From Trissonchulus latispiculum (Eukaryota; Nematoda; Enoplea; Enoplida; Ironidae), in assembly GCA_030248195.1 (NCBI GenBank), contig JASAND010005518.1, forward strand, positions 1-64,000: a DNA stretch of 64,000 nucleotides, written 5' to 3'. The notes below the pieces were generated by a model. That model had not been told where the DNA came from. It saw nothing but the letters and a program-made list of their open reading frames with translations, and did not search any database. This document shows positions 38,445-50,561 of this stretch, piece by piece (positions within the stretch are counted from its first letter, which is position 1; every line of letters starts with the position of its first letter). A program made the translations under genes and the position numbers.

Positions 38445-38709
38445 TACTTAAACAAATAGGCATCAATAAGAATAGTACTAAAAAACACACAAAGAGAATA
38501 GAAATAGAAATAATCCACATTTCACCGCATCTTATACTGGAGGGGGGGGGAAATCCCCACTCAGCTGATACCTAGAAGAATAGACCTCAAAAAATCGACT
38601 GTTCCGTTACTTAATTTTACAGACAGACCAAAATATTAAAAAGGCTAATCAGAAACAAACAAAATAACATCAATAGAAAAAGGAGGGGGGGCCGGGAACT
38701 GTACTACCT

Positions 38710-38904
38710 ATGTCGGACAGAGAACCAAACGAATTTATTACGAAGCCTAATCCAAAACATTTTACCAACCCAGATGGTCTAGTCCCAACAACGAAGCGCA
38801 GAACAGCAGAAAACCAATATCCACCCCTGTCTCCACAGCTGCATGAGGGAGACTACAATACTGTGGTCGCTGAGTATTCACTTGTAACAGCAGCTGTCGT
38901 ATAG
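38710..38904 (+). CDS. Small plus-strand reading frame, 64 codons
   Basis: ATG to TAG with protein-like composition: polar, proline-rich, with TTKRRTAENQ and a C-terminal VAEYSLVTAAVV. It overlaps an opposing minus-strand frame and has no splice evidence. No homolog is recognised. It is a candidate only. Confidence 0.3.
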   Translation: MSDREPNEFITKPNPKHFTNPDGLVPTTKRRTAENQYPPLSPQLHEGDYNTVVAEYSLVTAAVV

Positions 38905-39067
38905 ATGAAACTGAGCATTTGTACCGTGTGGGCGGCATGTTTAGGCTGGTCTTTTTTCCGCCTGTCGTCTCAGCGGATGCATCCCCTAAAGCATACACCT
39001 GTGCACTAAAAACTTTCTTTGAGTAGTATAAGAATTTGTTCGTTTCCCCTTTGTCCTCCTGGTCGGA

Positions 39068-39725
39068 TCACAACGCTCTAGTATCCTCAAATCTGTTAGT
39101 TTTATATTTCTGGAATTTCTTTCCTATATAATGCTACAGAGAAAAAGAAGGGGGCTGGGAAAGTAATTAGACGAGAATTGAACAATACTCACTAACAGCA
39201 TTGTGTGCTTATTACCCTTTTGCAGAAAGCGTGACCGAGCAATCGTTACATGAGGGTCGTATGTTATTTCCCCTTCACCGTGTCGGACGGATGCCTGTGA
39301 TAACAGTTTTCCGGACAATAGGGCATTGGCAGCCAAACGGTTCCTTACATCTAAAAAGACATAAACAAATATAATCATGTTGTGTTTCTCGCCCTCACGC
39401 TGCTGTGACACAGGGGGGAGACAAAAAACACAGGGGGGGCTGTGTTATAATAATAATAACAATAAATAGAAAACTAGCCAACCAGCCAAGCGCTCGCTTG
39501 GTTAACCAAATCAAACTAGATCGAGGGGAAAGGGACACGTAGTGAGAGACTTAATGGTTCAAAGCAGTAGTTAAAAAAGGCACACAGACGCATACCCTTC
39601 CTGTAACGTTCATGTCTCGTGGCGGCGAGAGTGCGCCCTCTGGTAAAGCTAGACAATTTGTACTTTCTATATGAGCGCACAGTTCTTTTCCGCTCTTTTT
39701 GTTTTTCCGTTGTAGCCATCATCAT
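39068..39725 (-). CDS. Gene W: small three-exon basic protein
   Basis: Exons: 39725-39596 (three consecutive ATG codons), 39350-39193 (strong GTGAGT donor), 39133-39068 (TGA). The junctions are phase 1 then phase 0, and the product is about 117 residues. It is highly basic (KQKERKRTVRSYRKYK, RGRT, KKFQKYK) and could bind nucleic acid. There is no known family. An earlier donor (GTAATA after 39216) would instead keep phase 1 and end differently, so the last exon is the preferred but not the only model. A plus-strand gene candidate starts 85 bp away in the divergent direction. The copy in the other arm (63183-63840) is intact with the same splice sites. Confidence 0.55.
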
Positions 39726-39810
39726 TTCCGGGTGCAGCTGGGCTAACGGTTATCTCTCACAACAAACTAAAGAAAGGAAGATAATTATAAAAAACGTCAT
39801 TCGTTAAAAC

Positions 39811-40050
39811 ATGGATGAGCGAGTATTACAAAGATTCACGGTGTCATTAATAGGACTAGAGTTTAGAACTAGGTGTAAACAGACTGAGAAATCAAAATTA
39901 CGACAGGGCGCTTATATGTGGTTCGCCCACTACCGTTTTGCAAACCAACTTAATGATACAAGTGAGGGAGTCACATCATTTGAAAGAGATTTTTCTGTTG
40001 TCAATGATCCACAAACCAAAAAAATACTAAAGCTGTTAGAAAAGGTTTAA
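39811..40050 (+). CDS. 79-codon reading frame divergent from gene W
   Basis: ATG to TAA without interruption, with ordinary protein composition (FTVSLIGLEFRTRC at the start, a lysine-rich C-terminus ILKLLEKV). The start is 85 bp from that of gene W on the other strand, so a shared bidirectional promoter is possible. In the other arm the same frame has a one-base loss and a nearby one-base gain that scramble about 12 residues. The family is unknown. Confidence 0.45.
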   Translation: MDERVLQRFTVSLIGLEFRTRCKQTEKSKLRQGAYMWFAHYRFANQLNDTSEGVTSFERDFSVVNDPQTKKILKLLEKV

Positions 40051-40378
40051 TTTCAGTTTAAACTGTTAAAACCTTCCATGCATTTAACAGGAAAATGCTT
40101 GCCTCCAACCTCATAAGTGTGTTTGCTGTCCGCCCACCGAAATTTGATTGGTTTGATTACAAAATTCTGAGACAACCAATTATTTTAAATTTCTGTTATT
40201 TTATGTTAAGTTTGTTTGATGTAACTCTACATAGTTTCCGTTGACTGTTTATTATTTCAAAATGACCGAAAATCGAGACCAAAATTTCAAAATTTGGGAA
40301 TATTACCTTTAAGTGTCAGACTGGCCGTCCGCATACGAATAACGGGCAGGGCCGGGGGGGGGGGAGACAAACTTTTAT

Positions 40379-40545
40379 ATTCTTTTAATATCAGTGTTGG
40401 TAATGGTTTTCGACGTCGCTGAACACGAATATTCAGTTCTTTAGGAAAGAAAAACTTTTCTTTCATCCTGACTATACCCATAACTGAAAATTCGTGTTCA
40501 GCGGCGTCGAAAACCGTTACCAACACTGATAATAAAAGAATTTTA
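40379..40545. repeat. Short foldback sequence
   Basis: Arms of about 65 bp (about 40379-40447 and 40476-40545) are inverted copies that include CGACGTCGCTGAACACGAAT and TTCGTGTTCAGCGGCGTCG. Each is flanked by a C/G run. It is non-coding, MITE-like, and present again in the right arm at about 62360-62525. Confidence 0.85.
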
Positions 40546-43251
40546 AATTTTTTCACCCCCCCCCCATCCTTTAATTGCTGGATCATTCCCCCCATCTCAT
40601 GCTACGTCTGGATAAATCAGTTTTACAAATGGATCATTAAGTGGGGGTGTCAAGGAGACACACGTTCTATACTTGTTAGGCGGTTCACAACATCGAAAAC
40701 GAACATTAAAAAACGTATTTTTCCCGGTATAAAAAGAGACTGTCATTCAAAAGTCTAAGATTTCATTTGATCTGTAGCATATAGGGTGAAGAGATAGGTC
40801 TTAATAAGCCGTTAACCATGGAAGGAGGGGAGGAAAAGAGGAAGAGCCGGGTTAGTCCGAGTTCCTCCACTCCGTCTTTCTGTTAGTTCTGTTGCAGTGG
40901 AGGGGGAGTGGACCATCAAAGATAATAGAGTAACGGAGGCGGGCTACGTGAATTTGATTACCATATCGTTGCTTATTGTGTAAAAAAAAAGAACAAAATA
41001 TGAAAAGCGTCCCAGTTACTCCCAGAGCCCCTCTATTGGTTAGGACAACCATGTAGGAGCAACACAGTAACGTTAAACTGTGTGCATACTATAGACAGAA
41101 CCGTTCATTTCCAACTCCCCCCGCTTTGTTTGCTAGTTTGTTATTAGACGAGACACCAAATCAATACCAACAGTCCCCCCCCTGGTAGGCCACATGCGTT
41201 AACGAAACCAAGACCAGAATCAGCCCAGAGTATGGGGGGCATCAGTTGTGGCGGAGGGAGGCCCGCATTCTCCCTTCTCTTCAGTCGCACCACACGCGTT
41301 GCGGCGTCCACGATATCACGAGAAGACATAAAAGCAGGGGGGGGGCAAAGGAGGGGGGCCCCCCTCCTTTCCCTGGCGCTCTTTGGTTGCTGATTGTTCA
41401 CGCTCACATGGATTATGTCAGACTTTGCTGGCTCCTTTTATCTAATAATGGGCATAGTCGCTTAAACTGTTAAATGTATTCGCTACGCGGTCTTTATTTT
41501 TTGCCGTTTGTCTTTCTCTTCCCGTTTGTTTGCTCATCTCTATTCTACTTTACACCTAAACCTCAGCTACTCCATTCTCCCCTTTGCTCTTGTTTCTCCA
41601 TTAATGTCCATCGCTGTCTTCCTTAATTGCCTAGTCATCTACACAGAGAAAAATTAAAAATTTAACACGAATACGCAGATTCAGAAAAAGTATTTATTGG
41701 TAAACTTATGTACACAGTAATCAGTAAACAAGGAAAAAGAAGGGGGGCGGCAATTTATAGCAGAAACTACTCAGGGGCTAAAACGAATACACAGTTAACT
41801 ACAGGTAAGTTAAACTGTGTAAACATTGTAACACGAATCAAAGCAAAAACCATCCAATACGAAGAAGTGCACGACGACTCTGGTAAAATCCCCACCACAC
41901 ATAATGCCTGCCTGTCCACAACCCTTTAGAGCGCCCCCCCTATGACACCGCGCACCCTCTCAAACTTTGCCAAATCATCCGTTTTACTGGTTTGTTTTCC
42001 CCATATCGTCTACTTTACTCTTATTGTCGCAGCATAAAAGGACATTTCACATGAAGTAATATATAAACTTTCCATTTAAACCACTTTTATTCTCGCGCTA
42101 ATAGAATCCTCCAACAGACAACAAGGAACACATACCTTAGATAGAACAAGCAGTAACATTAACGACAGAAAACAGTTACAAGAACAGGGGGGGGGGAATA
42201 CTCCCCCCAGACTTTTCGCCAAAGGAAACGGAGGCTTACACTAAAATATAATCTTTGCAATAAAAATAAGGGTAAACAGTACAGACAGAACGAAACAACA
42301 AAATAAAGACACTAAAAAGGAAGTGAAAACAGAACCCGGTAAACTGCACTGGCCGAATGGGGGGCAGGGCTGACGAAAAACAGTTATAAACTGACTTTCT
42401 CTTCACGCCTTGTTTTGACCGTATACTATTGCTAACAACAGAAAATCTCATAAAGCCAGAAAGGACAGACAAAAAGAATCACGCTCTACAGACAACTCCA
42501 CCTCCACTCAGCTCAGCTCATTAATAGAGGTAACACGGAGGTAGAACAACAGGTGAACTTATAGTAGTAGACAATAACCAGACTATATGGATGGAAAGCT
42601 AATATGTCTGGTCAACGCGTCCGCCTCTCACATCAACTGATACAACTGGAACACGAAGTTATATCACGCAACAAAACGAATAAAAATTGATTTATAACAC
42701 GCAAAAAACATTTTGTAGGAAAAACCAGCCACACCAAAGCTAATTACTAGCATCATGAACCCAACATCACCCCCCCCCCCGGCACTGCGTTTTCCACAAG
42801 CGGACTCCATTTGTTACAAACAAAGCAAAAGTTCAAACCAAGTACGCCTGCTAAGACAGCACTACAAATATGATACAGCGTTGAAAACAGGTAACAAACA
42901 TCTTAAAATAAAGCGTTGCATTAAAAATTAAAGAGAGCGGCAAAACCCCTCCACCCCGCCTTGTCTCCCCTAAGACTTCTTTTTCTCACCACACAGTCCC
43001 CCCTGAGACTGGTTTGCACTCACGTAAAATACTGTATCGTTCGTACAATATCCATAGTTCACAATTCGTTTGCGGCTGCATGTCTTAAGGTCTCCAACCC
43101 GCCTCTACGCTTTCAGCCCCCCCTAAAACGCATACGAACAACATAAGACAATATAATTATGCAGAATAGAAAACAGGTGACAAACATCTGAAAATAAAGC
43201 GTAGCACTAAAATTAAAAAAAAATTACTTTTTAAAAAGGGATTAGAAAAAG
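40546..43251. other. Mostly non-coding stretch downstream of gene X
   Basis: No gene is firmly supported. Weak candidates are a minus-strand frame from an ATG at 41329 to 41144 (starts SSRDIVDAATRVV, proline-rich end, bounded by G runs) and a 73-codon plus-strand frame at 41708-41929. Both reappear in the right arm, which is not independent evidence. Confidence 0.3.
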
Positions 43252-46200
43252 TCAAGGGACCAGATCATTCCAGAGGCCAGCGATTAGGTCAGGAGAGAGC
43301 ATAATAGTAGAATCCACTTCCATATCCTCCACGCCACAATTGAGGAGAAACTTAATTCTCCTCATATCAATCTTACTGACACGCGACGACACACGACGAT
43401 GGAAGGAAACCAAATCCTCCCCGCCCACAGACTGCTCACCTCCCTCAAAAAAGTAGTGCACATGGCAGTACTGTTTTGACTCAACAAAGAAACGGACTGC
43501 TGCTAACCATTTCCCGCCGTCCTCCTGATTGGCCTCCATCTTTATACCAACAACCGTTCCTTTCCCCAAACGTTGAGGGTACATGTACGGGGAGCTTCCT
43601 CTGATAATATTAACACCACTAACAAAATCATCACACGGGCCTGGCGCAGGGGGGGGGGGAAGGCGGCCTGTAGATGTAGCAGATACACCTTCTAAAATAA
43701 AAAAAAGTAATTAAACCACATGGTAAGTGTGCAACAGCAACACAGTAGACACAACGGTAACCAAAAAGGTTGTCAGCACTGATAGATTAAACAAAGCAGA
43801 CTTATACGAAGGGTAAACACAGAAAGCATAAAAAGTTTAACCATACTAAGTTTATCTTGTCCTTTCAGTCCCGTCGCCTACTGTGTTTCTGCTCATTCTA
43901 ATTATTACATCAGAACAAAAGAAAAAGAATGCTAAAAATGGAGAACGCAGATAGCACATGGTTACTCGTTTGGCATCTGTAATGCTTTGATCAAGCAATA
44001 AGGTGAACAAAGAAACTAACCTATACCAGGCAGCAGTCCTCTAATCAACATTCGCACTGAATCGCTGTCACTATCCTCCGCGCCATGCACCACTTCGTTT
44101 GCCGCCCCGTTAGTTGCACCATTGACGTCCCCTCCATCCTCTGGCTGCGCCCCCTCCTCGTTGGGCGAACGCTGATAATCATCGTGCTCAGCGGAGCTAT
44201 CGTTTTCAAATTTAACCATCAGAGGTCTACCTGAACGACGTGCCTCGCTATTCCTCCCGTCACCTAAAAAAGCCACGTTTTTCCTTTATCTGTAACACAA
44301 ATTTATATTTAAACGAGACACTAAACCGTTTGGTTATTGATTCTTTTCTTCCTTGCTGCTTATTCGTTCCTGCTCCTTTAAATAAGCCCATACCCTGCCG
44401 AGCGATACAGTGGCTATAAATTTAGCATACAGTGTACCTTGTTCGTTCCCTTCATCAGATGAGGTCAAAGAAACACCAATGGCATTCCAAATACCACAAC
44501 TATCATCGTAAACAGAATGAGGGGGGGGCCGCTCCTCGTGGCCCAATGAATCTACCACCGCCGCAACACAATCTGAAGTATAAAGGTGGAACGATGACAC
44601 TAGAAAATGGATCAAACAGCATTCTAATACAAATATTAGACTCCACAAAATATAACTCCCCCTCAATTACAGATAAATGAGGAAGTAGTAGACTAATGTG
44701 CTGGTGTTTTGTCACAATGATAAAATTTCAATATGTAAACAAACCGTACCTGTGGGGGGCGTCACGGAAGGTGGGAGGGTGTCGCACGCGGCAACGTAAT
44801 TGCCCTCCTGGTCAGGGGGGAACTCTGTTCTCCTGTCTTTTTCCGCCGTTTTCCTCCTTTTTGCCTGTTCTGTTGTCCTCTTCTTCTGTTCAAGCAGCCG
44901 TTTTCCTGTATACAAATAAGCCGGCAGTAAAACGAGAGAAGTGTACTGTTCAACCCTTTGTTTTGGAAAAACTATGTAGAGGTACCAAAACATAAATAAA
45001 CATAAAAAGCAGCCGATTTGAAAAGACTAAGGGCAGCCAAAGAGGTCCCCCCGCAGACAACCTCTGTTATAGATCAACTATGTTGCCATAATTATATTTT
45101 CCCACAATATCCTTTAAAAGAGTGGAACAAACGGAGAGACAATACCGTTTCTCATTTCTTTTCTTATTAACGAAGATACAGAGAAAGTCATGGATTGTCT
45201 GATTACAATGATCTTCTGGAACGAAGTGGCTGCATATTGGGGTGGGCCTTTCTTTAGGCCCCCCCCTCTATTTGTTGTCACTTGCTATACTTAAAAAAAC
45301 ATTTCAAAGAAAAATTGGTTTTCGAAACACTACCCGGTGATGCAGTTGTAGGAGCGGCCGGCCCCCCTGTGCTGTCACAATCCTTCCCACCTCTTCGCCC
45401 CTCGCCTACTGCTGTGTCCGAATGCTCCTTCTGGCCCTTTTTGCCCTGGCGACTGCTTCTCCTCCGTTTGTCCGCCGGCTTTGGCTCTTGTAACTGCGGC
45501 GGCCCTGAAAAATGTAAACACGTCAAACGCACACACATAATACCCTAATTGAAATGTTAAACTTGTTCGTCACAAGCAAACAGCCAAAAACACAAAAAAA
45601 AATAACACGTATGCGCAAGCAGGCAGTCATGATAGTTTATTTACTGCTGAATACCGGAACAGTCTAAGTCTGTCATAACAAAAGGGTCTACGAAAAAATA
45701 GCCAAATGTTCAATTATAGTAGACCTTGTTCAGTGTCATTGGACGTGGGCAAATTAGACATAGCAATGTCAGGCACATCTGCCATAGCCATCTGGCCGTC
45801 TGGACCTTCGCAGCGAGCCACCCCCCCCGGGGGGGTTTCTCCTGATCTGTGTGCAGTAGTATCTGAAATATAAGCTGAAAAGGTGTGTTGGGACAAAACA
45901 GTAAGAAAAAGTGTACGCATCTAATACAACATGGGAACCGTTAACTGAGAGATTGTCCTTTTCAAATTATGATACGAAAGTCCTTTTGAGCATAAAAGGT
46001 TTTTTCCGCCATTCTTTAAGCAGTGGCCTCTTATCTCCTCTCGCCACTCTCTATAGTACCGTTACAATTCAAAAGCAAAAGCGGAAATCGAAGCAATACC
46101 CGCTGATGCAGTAGCTGGGGAGGAGGGCGCGCCACCTGTGTTCTCGCTATTTAGCGTCCCGTTTCGCGGCTCACTTGCTGAAAGCCTTCGTGCTGCTCAT

Positions 46201-49200
46201 CCCCTCTTTTCCTGTAGCGTCACCTGTCCCCGTTTAAACCTTTTTTGCCTCACAACCCCCCCCCCCCCTGTGTTCTCCCACAGGCTTTGAACTGTTCAGC
46301 CGGTTGGACAGAGGCGTGTCGGGGGCAGCAGTCGCAGCCCGGTGGTCATCCTTACTTTCGCAGAGAGCCCCGTGCGGCGGCGGTACTTCTCCTGATGTAT
46401 CTGCAGGAGCGACTGAAATATAAAGACAAAAGGTTTGTACGGAGAATAAAAGAATAAGAAGTTTTCCGCGACTGTTTGAAATATAAACAGAAAGAACATT
46501 GTTTGTACAAAACAAGAAAAAGTCAACGTATCTGCAAGCTAGCCTATCAGAAATACACGTGACGACTTGTGTTTTCCCGTAGCACCGGCCCCCCTCCCGG
46601 CAGCCCCCCCGGGGGCGCCCTGTGTTAACACGATTATTTCCAGCAGAATGTCGAAGACGCTAAGACAAAAGTCTAAGGATGAAAAAATGAAACATAATCT
46701 CATTCTGCGTATACCTTGTTCATTGTTTTTCTCCACGGGCGGGCTAGATAGACCAACATTAGGTAGCCCCCCCCCCTGGTCATAGATTGTTTGTACAAAA
46801 CAAGAAAAAGTCAACGTATCTGCAAGCTAGCCTATCACAAATACACGTGGCGACTTGTGTTTTCCCGTAGCACCGGCCCCCCCCTCCCCGTCAGACCCCC
46901 CCCCGGCGCGCCCTGTGATAACACGATTTTTTCCAGCAGAATGTCGAACACACTAAGACAAAAGTCTAAGGATGAAAAAATGAAACTTAATCTCATTCTG
47001 CGTATACCTTGTTCAATGTTTTTCTCCAAGGGCAGGCTAGAAAGACCAACATTAGGCAGGCCCCCCTCCGCCCCCTGGTCATGCTTATCTGCACAGAGAG
47101 CCCCGTCGTCCGGCTGTAGCTCTCCTGATGTATGTGCAGGAGTGACTAAAATATAAAAGAATTAAGCTTTTTCCGGAAAATAAAAGAATAAGAAGTTAGC
47201 ACGTCTACAGTAAATAAACTCATAAGTCCAGTAAAATGAAATGCGTTGTAAAAAACGTTGGCTACCTGTTAATTATAACCAGATGTATATAGTAGCAGAC
47301 TATTTTTCAGCGAACAAAAAGAAAAGGGGGGGAGATTACTTGTACTGAAATATAATACTAACACGTGCTCACCCGGAACGGATAGAATGTCGCGGCGTTC
47401 GTTACGCCAGGACGATGCTGCAGCAACGACATCGTTAATAACACCATCAAACACTAGAATAAACATAGCAAAACAGACACCATTTTGGCAGGCTCAGACG
47501 TTAATACTAAAAAAGGAAAATAGTGACAAATGAAGACGGCTAAATTAAGCAACTGATTAAGTGGGTATATATTAAAGTGATAACGTTAAACAAGAAGGAT
47601 AAAACTTGTGCCGATGAAGGAGAGATACCGCTGAAGGCCTACTAGACTTTAGTGAATTTTTACTCCATTTTAAACGTTTTGATCCTCATTCGAACCCTAC
47701 CCCCCCCCCTTTAATCTATGGTCGCCTTCAACAATTGGCAGGAGCGTAATTTCGCCAGTCTAGTCTCCCCACGCCCACTGTTTTCACACGCCAGTTTTTG
47801 AGCATCACCTCCTCCCATAGGCCTTTAACAGTAGTAACACATCACAAACCAGCAAAAAAAAGGCAGCGAAAACATACGCGCAGATGTTGTTGCAGCAGAG
47901 CCCTCCTGCGGCCGTCTGTTCATGGAATCCTTCCTGCTGCTCTTCTCCACAAATGCTGCAGCCTCAGCCTTCCCTTTTGTGCCATTTTTGCTATCACGAG
48001 TCGTTCTCCTCCGTTTGTCCGCAGGCTTGGCCCCATTGAGCTGCGGCGGGGCTGTAAAACGTAAATACGTGAAGCCACTTGCATAATCCGTTAGCCAAGC
48101 CCAACTCACTGTTATCACAGTTTATTTAACCCAAAAACTTAATCATGTTAAGTCTGACATCACAAATGAGCTGCGGAAAAGCTATAGCTAAATCTTTCAT
48201 TTTTAGTTTACCTTGTTCAGTGCCTTTGATCAAGGGCGAGTTAGATCCAGCGATGCGAGACATATCTGTCGTAGCCCTCTGGTCATCGTGACTTGCGCAA
48301 ACAGTCACGTGGCCAGGCTGGACCTTTCCTTGTTTGTCAACAGGAGGCGCTGGAATATAAACAGAAAAGGTTTCATTGTCGCAAAAAAAACACAACGAAA
48401 TACAGATTACAAATAAAAAAAGAAAGTGCTAGCCGCCTACTTGCACTCCAGCATTCTTCTTGTTTCGTTAGGTGTGTTAATCAGTATCAGCAGGAAAACA
48501 GTAGGCTATGCGCGGGGGCAGACAACATAAACAAAGTAAGATTTTCCCCCCCTCACCTGCTTCCTGGTTGGCTGCTATCTGGTCGCCTTGCTTAGTTTGC
48601 GTTGTGCTGTTTGATGTTAATTTTGCGTGTTTGTGAATTTTTCTCCATTTTAAGCGTTTTGATTCTCGTTCCAACCCGCCCCCCCTATATTCTTTGTTCG
48701 CCTTCAACAATTGGCTGGAGCAGAATTTCGCCTCCCTACTCCCCCCACGCCCACTTTCTTCACACGCCTGTTTTTGAGCACCACCTCCTCCCTTTGGCGT
48801 TTAACAGTAGTAATACATCGCAAACCAGCGAAACAAAAGGGGCAGCCAAAACATACGCGCTGATGCAGTTGCAGGAGAGCCCCCCTGCACCTCTCTGTTC
48901 ATAGAATCCTTCGTGCTGCTCTTCTCCACAAATGCTGCAACGTCACCCTTCCCCGTTTTGCCATTTTTGTCGTCACGAGTCCTTCTCCTCCGTTTGTGCG
49001 CAGGCTTGGACACGTTGAGCTGCGGCGAGGCTGTAAAATGGAAATAGGCGAAGCCACTTGCATAATCCCTTTAACTAAGCCCTGCCGACTGTCATCAGAG
49101 TTTATTTCCGCCAGAATCTTTACCATGACAAGAGTGACATCACAAATGAGCTACGGAAAGCTATGGTTAAATCTTTCATTTTTAGGTTACCTTGTTCAGT

Positions 49201-50061
49201 GTCTTTGATCAACGGCGAGTTAGATCCAGCGATGCGAGGCATATCTGGCGTGGCGCACTGATCATCTTTACTTGCACAAACAGCGACGTTGCCCGGCCCG
49301 AGTTTTCCTTGTGTGGCAGCAGGAGGGGCTGGAATATAAACAGAAAAGGTTTCGTTGGAGCAAAAAAAGACAACGAAATAAACATTAGAAACAAAAAACG
49401 AATGTGCTAGCCGTATTGTTGCACTCCAGCATTTTTTCTACCCCACTAGGTGTGATAATCAGTATTACCAGGAAAAACAGTAGGCTACTCGAAGGGATAG
49501 ACCAGACAAACTAAGTAAGGCCCCCCCTGCCTCTTGCGTGCCCGTATCTTGTCACCTTGATTATTTTGCTTTGCGGTGTTTGATGTATGTATTGCGTCTT
49601 TGTGGTTGTTCTGTTTTATGCGCCATGTATTTTCACGAATTTAGGAGGAAAATATAGAGTTAAATTTTTGAACAAATCACAAATGTGAGGGAGAAAACTC
49701 CTGTTAAAAACAAAGAACGGGGGCAAAAAGAATTAACCAATCTTGTCCCAGAAGGAATTGTGACAGAGAAAATGCTGAAATTACAATTGCTGTTGATAAA
49801 GTTCTACCAACCTCCATCGCTTTTCCCAATTTCACTTCCACCAGTGTAGTTGACTCGTTTTCGTTTCCGGAAACTGTAATCGTTACAATCGGGCAGAAAG
49901 GTCTCCTCTCCTGGCTCATCCGCAACACTGCTGCTCAAACCAGACTCTGCAGGGGGGGGGGCAACAGAACTGGTGGAGGAAGGTTCTCCCTCCTCCGCCT
50001 TCCGTGTCGTATCTTTTCCAGGAGAACTACGTCGTTTCGCAGCTGTCGAATCTAAAGCCAT
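43252..50061 (-). CDS. Gene X: multi-exon gene with repeated exon cassettes
   Basis: Assigned exons: 50061-49812 (ATG), B1 49328-49191, A1 49030-48857, B2 48349-48212, A2 48051-47878, D 47453-47373, B3 47145-47008, B5 from 46412 (donor lost), B6 45862-45725, A4 45504-45334, E 44905-44750, F 44572-44438, G 44263-44021, H 43691-43252 (TGA). All junctions are phase 1. B exons are 138 nt and carry a DDQ(R/C)A-like core and a TEQG end. A exons are 171-174 nt and carry KPADKRRR, a probable nuclear localisation signal. E is coiled-coil-like and basic. G is acidic. H ends in the region shared with Y and Z. The product is largely disordered and probably nuclear. No family was recognised. Cassettes can be skipped or included without frame loss, so isoforms are likely. 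Confidence 0.7.
45334..49328 (-). repeat. Tandemly duplicated A and B exon cassettes of gene X
   Basis: The order is B1-A1-B2-A2-D-B3-(partial B)-B5-(degenerate A)-B6-A4. B1, B2, B3 and B6 are each exactly 138 nt; A1 and A2 are 174 nt and A4 is 171 nt. A1/B1 and A2/B2, with their introns, form a duplication of about 980 bp. The A-like copy near 46240-46090 has an in-frame stop, and B5 lacks a donor, so the array contains dead members. Confidence 0.85.
46501..47075. repeat. Tandem duplication, period 288 bp, inside gene X
   Basis: GTTTGTACAAAACAAG at 46501 recurs at 46789, followed by matching intron sequence and the 3' half of a B exon with its GTATAC donor. The first copy lacks the 5' half of the exon, so it is a partial exon duplication (partial B). 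Confidence 0.9.
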
Positions 50062-50561
50062 TTCGCATAATCCGAAATAAATAAGTTTCCTGTATGTTTG
50101 TAAATTTTCAGTGTACGAACGTAGAATGTCTTAAGTAACCACTGCAATGGTACAGACCAAATATGTAGTAGTTACTAATTTTGACGACTTGCACAACTTT
50201 TCATTTTTAAAGCCACACTCCCCCCCTGTCAGAAAGGAAAAATTATGCAAAGAAAGAGCGAATACATATACTGTTTGATGCCCGCTGATAGATGTGTTCG
50301 TTTTTACCCGTCCTTTTCTTTCTCCCTATATATAGCTCCATAAAGGGCAAAAACGGATGGCCAAGTTTGTACATTTTTAGGAAGTGGTTCCGACACATAG
50401 TAGCTGCTTAAGTAGCATGTGTTTGCAAATGTTGGAAAACAGTTACACACAAAGGTATCGTTATTAAAATTAGTTATAACTGCAATTATTAAGGCTACAC
50501 AAATAAACGGCTTACAAGATATCAAACACCGGAGGGGCACTGATTAAACATACTGTGTTCT

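Larger units (their letters stand above)
38906..48148. repeat. Left arm of a very large inverted repeat
   Basis: This 9.2-kb arm is the reverse complement of 54791-64000; its outer end coincides with the end of the window, so the true extent is unknown. Exons here keep splice sites and frame better than those in the other arm. The two arms should not be counted as independent genes until the palindrome is confirmed. Confidence 0.97.

Noticed and set aside
38762..38998. 78-codon minus-strand frame as the last exon of gene W
   Set aside because: The acceptor before it would join in the wrong phase; the exon at 39133-39068 joins in phase with a strong donor.
48540..48600. A possible third exon type (C) between A1 and B2, with a diverged copy near 49560
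   Set aside because: The best splice borders give a stop or break the phase 1 pattern, so I left it as duplicated intron sequence.
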